NCBI RefSeq assembly: GCF_003330765.1
Contig: NZ_CP024903.1
Coordinates: 1,488,001-1,552,000 of the forward strand
Reading direction: 5' to 3'
Length of the DNA: 64,000 bases
Source: Burkholderia pyrrocinia
GTDB lineage: Bacteria > Pseudomonadota > Gammaproteobacteria > Burkholderiales > Burkholderiaceae
Below the pieces are notes generated by a model that had not been told where the DNA came from, made no database searches, and was given only the letters and a program-made list of their open reading frames with translations. Both the position numbers and the translations under genes were made by a program. Of this stretch, positions 61,353 to 64,000 are shown one piece after another (position 1 is the first letter of the stretch; each line of letters starts with the position of its first letter).

Positions 61353-62660
61353 AGTCTCCGAGAAACCCCGGCCTTCAGGCCGAGGAGGAAAGGAGACGGT
61401 TTTGACGTTGCTGCCGTACTCCTGTTGACGGTCACGTATGTGCCGATGGTACGGTGCGAGGCATGGATGTCAAACGTGCCTACCGATTCCGCTTCTACCC
61501 GACGCCCGAGCAGGCAGTGACGCTTGCCCGGACGTTTGGATGCGCGCGCTTCGCTTATAACCATATGCTTCGCCGACGCACGGAGGCGTGGTATCAGCGG
61601 CAGGAACGCATGGGTTATCACGAAACCTCCGCGGCGTTGACGGCGCTCAAGAAGACTGACGGGTACGCGTGGCTGAACGAAGTCAGTTCGGTGCCGGTGC
61701 AGCAGGCGCTACGCCATGTGCAAAGTGCGTTCGCCAACTTCTTTGCGAAGCGGGCGAAGTACCCGAACTTCAGGCGCAAGGATGGCCCGCAGTCGGCCGA
61801 ATACACCGCGAGCGCTTTCAAGTGGGACGGCGTGACCCTCAAGCTGGCAAAGATGGCTGAGCCGCTGGCGATCCGCTGGGCGCGCACGATCCCGAAATTT
61901 GCGAAGGTGACGACGGTCACGGTGTCGAAAGACCCGGCCGGCCGATACCACGTATCGATGCTGTGCGACGACGTCGTGAGCGCGCGCCCGGCCGCCAAAG
62001 GAACGATCGGCATAGACCTCGGGTTGACACATTTCGCCATTCTTTCGACCGGCGAGAAGATTGCCGCGCCGAATACGTTCCGCAAGTACGAGGCCAAGCT
62101 CGCCAAACTGCAACGGCGGCTGGCGAAGAAGCAAAAGGGCTCGGCCAATCGTCGGAAGGCCAGGCTCAAGGTCGCACGCATGCACGCCAGGATGGCAGAT
62201 GCCCGCAGGGACTTCCTGCACAAGCTTTCGACCCGGTTGACCAACGAAAACCAAGTGATCGCCATCGAAAGTCTGTCTGTCAGCAACATGCAGAAAAGCC
62301 GCAGCCTCGCGAAATCGATCAGCGATGCAAGCTGGTCGGAGTTCACTCGACAACTTGAGTACAAAGCGCAGTGATATGGGCGCACGCTGATCGGCATCGA
62401 CCGCTGGTACCCATCCAGCAAACGATGCAGTGGCTGTGGGCATACCGTCGCCAGGATGCCGTTGAATGCCCGTGCATGGGACTGCCCTGAATGCGGGGCG
62501 ATCCACGACCGCGATATCAACGCTGCGCGCAATGTGTTGGCCGCCGGGCTGGCGGTGTCAGCCCATGGAGAAAGCGTAAGTCCCATGTCTCGTTGAGATG
62601 ATGTCGGGTTGCGTTCTGCGAAGTGGGAATCTTCTTTCTTTAGGGAGAGGAGCAGTCAAG
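61353..62660 (+). mobile_element. IS200/IS605-family tnpB-only element (decayed)
   Basis: The element contains tnpB and no tnpA. At the left lies the hairpin CGGCC-ttca-GGCCG with flanking purine-rich sequence (about 61365-61400), of a type common at IS605-family ends. At the right, CTTCTTTC (62631-62638) pairs with GAGAGGAG (62645-62652), allowing G-U pairs, around a TTTAGG loop. It ends near GTCAAG (62655-62660), like the 3' end of IS605 elements and of their omega RNAs. The exact borders are inferred. Confidence 0.6.
61463..62596 (+). pseudogene. tnpB: TnpB (IS605 OrfB) RNA-guided nuclease gene with in-frame stop
   Basis: Reads as a 377-codon TnpB with one internal TGA at codon 304 (62372-62374). 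Before it: the N-terminal RFRFYPTPEQ, the RuvC-I Asp in GTIGIDLGLT (near 183) and the RuvC-II Glu in VIAIESLSV (near 268), ending LEYKAQ. After it, in the same frame: YGRTLIGIDRWYPSSKRC, a zinc-finger pattern (CSGC...CPEC) and the RuvC-III Asp in DRDINAARN. Family members normally have Trp between these parts (KAxWYGR), so TGG to TGA fits a single base change. The 303-residue truncated product would lack the third catalytic residue and the zinc finger. Confidence 0.88.
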
Positions 62661-62908
62661 ACATTCCTCCTTGAAAATTGACGGACGCCCGAACTGTGGA
62701 TGCGTGTCCGGCACGCTGCGCCGAATCGCGATGGAATGTCGGCGCAGGCACGGCGCTTGCGCTGGTTGAAGCGTTCGCGCTCGCGGACAGCGGACCGACG
62801 GCCAGCGTGACGGCCGAAGGCTTGAAGCTCGCCAGGCTCAGGTCGCTGTAACGGGTGCCCGAGGCACGGCAGGCTGTGTCCACTCATTGTCAATCTTGCG
62901 GAGGGAGC
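62661..62908. other. Intergenic region right of the IS element
   Basis: About 250 bp. A minus-strand frame that ends at the element border (stop at 62656) is Ser/Ala-rich and could be the 3' remnant of a gene cut by the insertion; I do not recognise it. The stretch leads to the promoter side of the gene at 62909. Confidence 0.35.
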
Positions 62909-63055
62909 ATGCACATTCTCACTAGCGCCGGCCCGCTGGTTTCGCTGATCGCCGGCATTCTCATCCTCGCGGTACCGCGCCTGCTGAATTACATCGTTGC
63001 TATCTACCTGATCATCATCGGGCTGCTCGGGCTGTTCGGCGGACACCTCCATTGA
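62909..63055 (+). CDS. 48-residue membrane protein, DUF3096-like
   Basis: GGAGG precedes the ATG at 62909. The product, beginning MHILTSAGPLVSLIAGILIL, is almost wholly hydrophobic with two short membrane segments (LVSLIAGILILAV and LNYIVAIYLIIIGLLGLF). This matches the DUF3096 type of tiny membrane proteins of unknown function. Confidence 0.78.
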   Translation: MHILTSAGPLVSLIAGILILAVPRLLNYIVAIYLIIIGLLGLFGGHLH

Positions 63056-63440
63056 GCTGATATGACCGAAGTACTCCATCCGGACCAACCGGGCCGCCGC
63101 GGTCCATTTGCCGCCCGAGATATCGCCTTCGCGTCGCATCTCTCCTTGGTCGCCTCCACTGCGGACTGCTGCATGCCAGCCCAGCCAGGGGAAGCAACTT
63201 GCGGTCGCGCAATTCGCGTGCCGCGTTCGGCTCGAACCAGGTGGCGGAAGGACGGATTGCTCAACATACGTCCATCGTGGGCAACCCGGCGTGGACAATG
63301 CGCGCTCGGGAAACAATGCCGGGTTGTAACGGATGAGGAAACTGTCACTCGAGGCGAGTGCGCTCTCACCAGCTTCGGGCGTAGTGACTTCGTGGTGTAC
63401 GCTTTTCGGACACTTTCCGTCAAAAACAGCGCCCGAGTGG
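63056..63440. other. Intergenic region with an inverted repeat
   Basis: 385 bp, less GC-rich than average. CAACCCGGC (63282-63290) and GCCGGGTTG (63318-63326) form a perfect 9-bp inverted repeat. Open frames on both strands look like noise (Arg/Ser/Cys-rich, no ribosome site). Confidence 0.4.
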
Positions 63441-63998
63441 TCACTTCGACAACGTCGCGCGCACCGTATATTCGCCCTCGAGCGCACCATGTTCGGAACG
63501 CACGAAATAGCGCGACGCATCGAGGTCCGCCGGCAGCGGCTCGACCGGGAAGCCATGCTTCTCCCACGCATCGAGGCCGCCCTTCAGCGCCCGGATGTTG
63601 TGGATCATCTTCTTGCGCTGCATCTTCGCAATGATCCGCTTCGCGGTCGCCTCGTTCGGGCACACGCAATAGACGACGATCGGCCGTTTCAGCACTTCCG
63701 GGTCGAGCAGGTCGGGCGAATCGAGATCGACCGGCACCGCGCCGGCGATGCGATACGGTTCGCGCTCGCGGATCGCGCGCGGCCGCGCGTCGAAGATCAG
63801 CGGCGGCTCGTCCGACGTCATCATCTCGACGAGCTGCGGCGGCGAGATGCGCACCTGGGCGAGATAGCGGCGGAACTGCACGCGGCGCACCCAGCGGTAC
63901 AGCAGGAACGTGATGAAGATCGCGAGGAACGCGTCGAGGATCGTGCCGCCGCTCGCGCGCACCCAGAGCACGAACTGGACGATCTGGTCGTGAATGGC
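63441..63998 (-). CDS. Membrane-anchored rhodanese-domain protein, probably DedA-rhodanese fusion (5' end outside window)
   Basis: The frame is open to the right edge. The visible part has a membrane helix (GTILDAFLAIFITFLLYRW) followed by a basic stretch and a rhodanese domain of about 110 residues (PPLIFDARPRAIREREPYRIAGAVPVDLD, core IFDARPRAI; active-site loop VVYCVCPNEATAKR with the catalytic Cys; LKGGLDAWEKHGFPVEPL). Upstream codons (AIHDQIVQFVLWV) also look coding. The layout matches Burkholderia proteins that join a DedA membrane domain to a GlpE-like sulfurtransferase; the DedA part would lie beyond the edge. An internal GTG at 63971 is not needed as a start. Confidence 0.78.
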   Translation of the reverse strand, partial: AIHDQIVQFVLWVRASGGTILDAFLAIFITFLLYRWVRRVQFRRYLAQVRISPPQLVEMMTSDEPPLIFDARPRAIREREPYRIAGAVPVDLDSPDLLDPEVLKRPIVVYCVCPNEATAKRIIAKMQRKKMIHNIRALKGGLDAWEKHGFPVEPLPADLDASRYFVRSEHGALEGEYTVRATLSK

Positions 63999-64000
63999 CG

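Noticed and set aside
63062..63634. 190-codon plus-strand frame following the DUF3096-like gene
   Set aside because: No domain and no ribosome site, and the 3' part is antisense to the rhodanese domain.

Overview
The window looks like part of a Burkholderia genome, most likely the Burkholderia cepacia complex and probably a secondary chromosome. The support is the very high G+C with strongly GC-biased third positions, ordinary AGGAG ribosome sites, and a typical gene repertoire: a type VI secretion (T6SS) cluster, an isoquinoline-oxidoreductase-type molybdoenzyme, RibBA with a decayed second domain, MHS transporters and runs of small stress proteins. No rRNA, tRNA or CRISPR array was recognised.

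Layout. (1) 1-14.3 kb: half of a T6SS cluster. On the minus strand it runs tssJ-tssK-tssL(OmpA fusion)-tssM-tagF-ppkA-like kinase-tssA-tssB and continues off the left edge. Across a 630-bp AT-rich divergent region lie a TssQ-like lipoprotein and the FHA protein TagH on the plus strand. Kinase, FHA protein and TagF together point to threonine-phosphorylation control of secretion. (2) 14.3-23.8 kb: an aminoglycoside-phosphotransferase-fold kinase, an aldehyde dehydrogenase, a three-part periplasmic oxidase (2Fe-2S, molybdopterin and tri-haem cytochrome c subunits), an ABM-fold protein, a CurA/YncB-like reductase and its probable TetR/NemR-type repressor, with matching operators at both promoters. 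(3) 24.1-32.4 kb: a KfrA-like coiled-coil DNA-binding protein, then a less GC-rich three-gene operon (zinc-ribbon/class III cyclase/AAA/TPR protein, patatin, HD phosphohydrolase), then a LuxR-type regulator. This operon is the most system-like unexplained unit in the window. (4) 32.6-43.6 kb: esterase and RibBA-like gene (coupled), a HipBA toxin-antitoxin pair under a large nested palindrome, an OYE-family reductase, HPPD and a divergent MHS transporter, a second MurA, a VapC remnant and an IclR regulator. The motif CGATAATCGC occurs twice between HPPD and the transporter and once before the IclR gene.

(5) 43.7-47.8 kb: a two-gene DNA repair operon (FAN1-like VRR-NUC nuclease, then a Cas4-like nuclease fused to an XPD/DinG-type helicase) behind a perfect CTGT-N8-ACAG LexA box. 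(6) 47.8-60.6 kb: a MipA-type outer-membrane protein, then small stress-type proteins (CBS, PRC-barrel, DUF4142, tandem Usp and several small unknowns) mixed with a hybrid histidine kinase, a receiver-less sigma-54 activator and a chemoreceptor. (7) 60.8-64 kb: a decayed zone with a permease remnant, a CsbD-like gene, an IS200/IS605-type tnpB interrupted by one in-frame TGA at a position where the family has Trp, a tiny DUF3096-like membrane protein, and a DedA/rhodanese-type protein cut by the right edge.

All family assignments come from reading motifs and sequence resemblance by eye; no database search was run.
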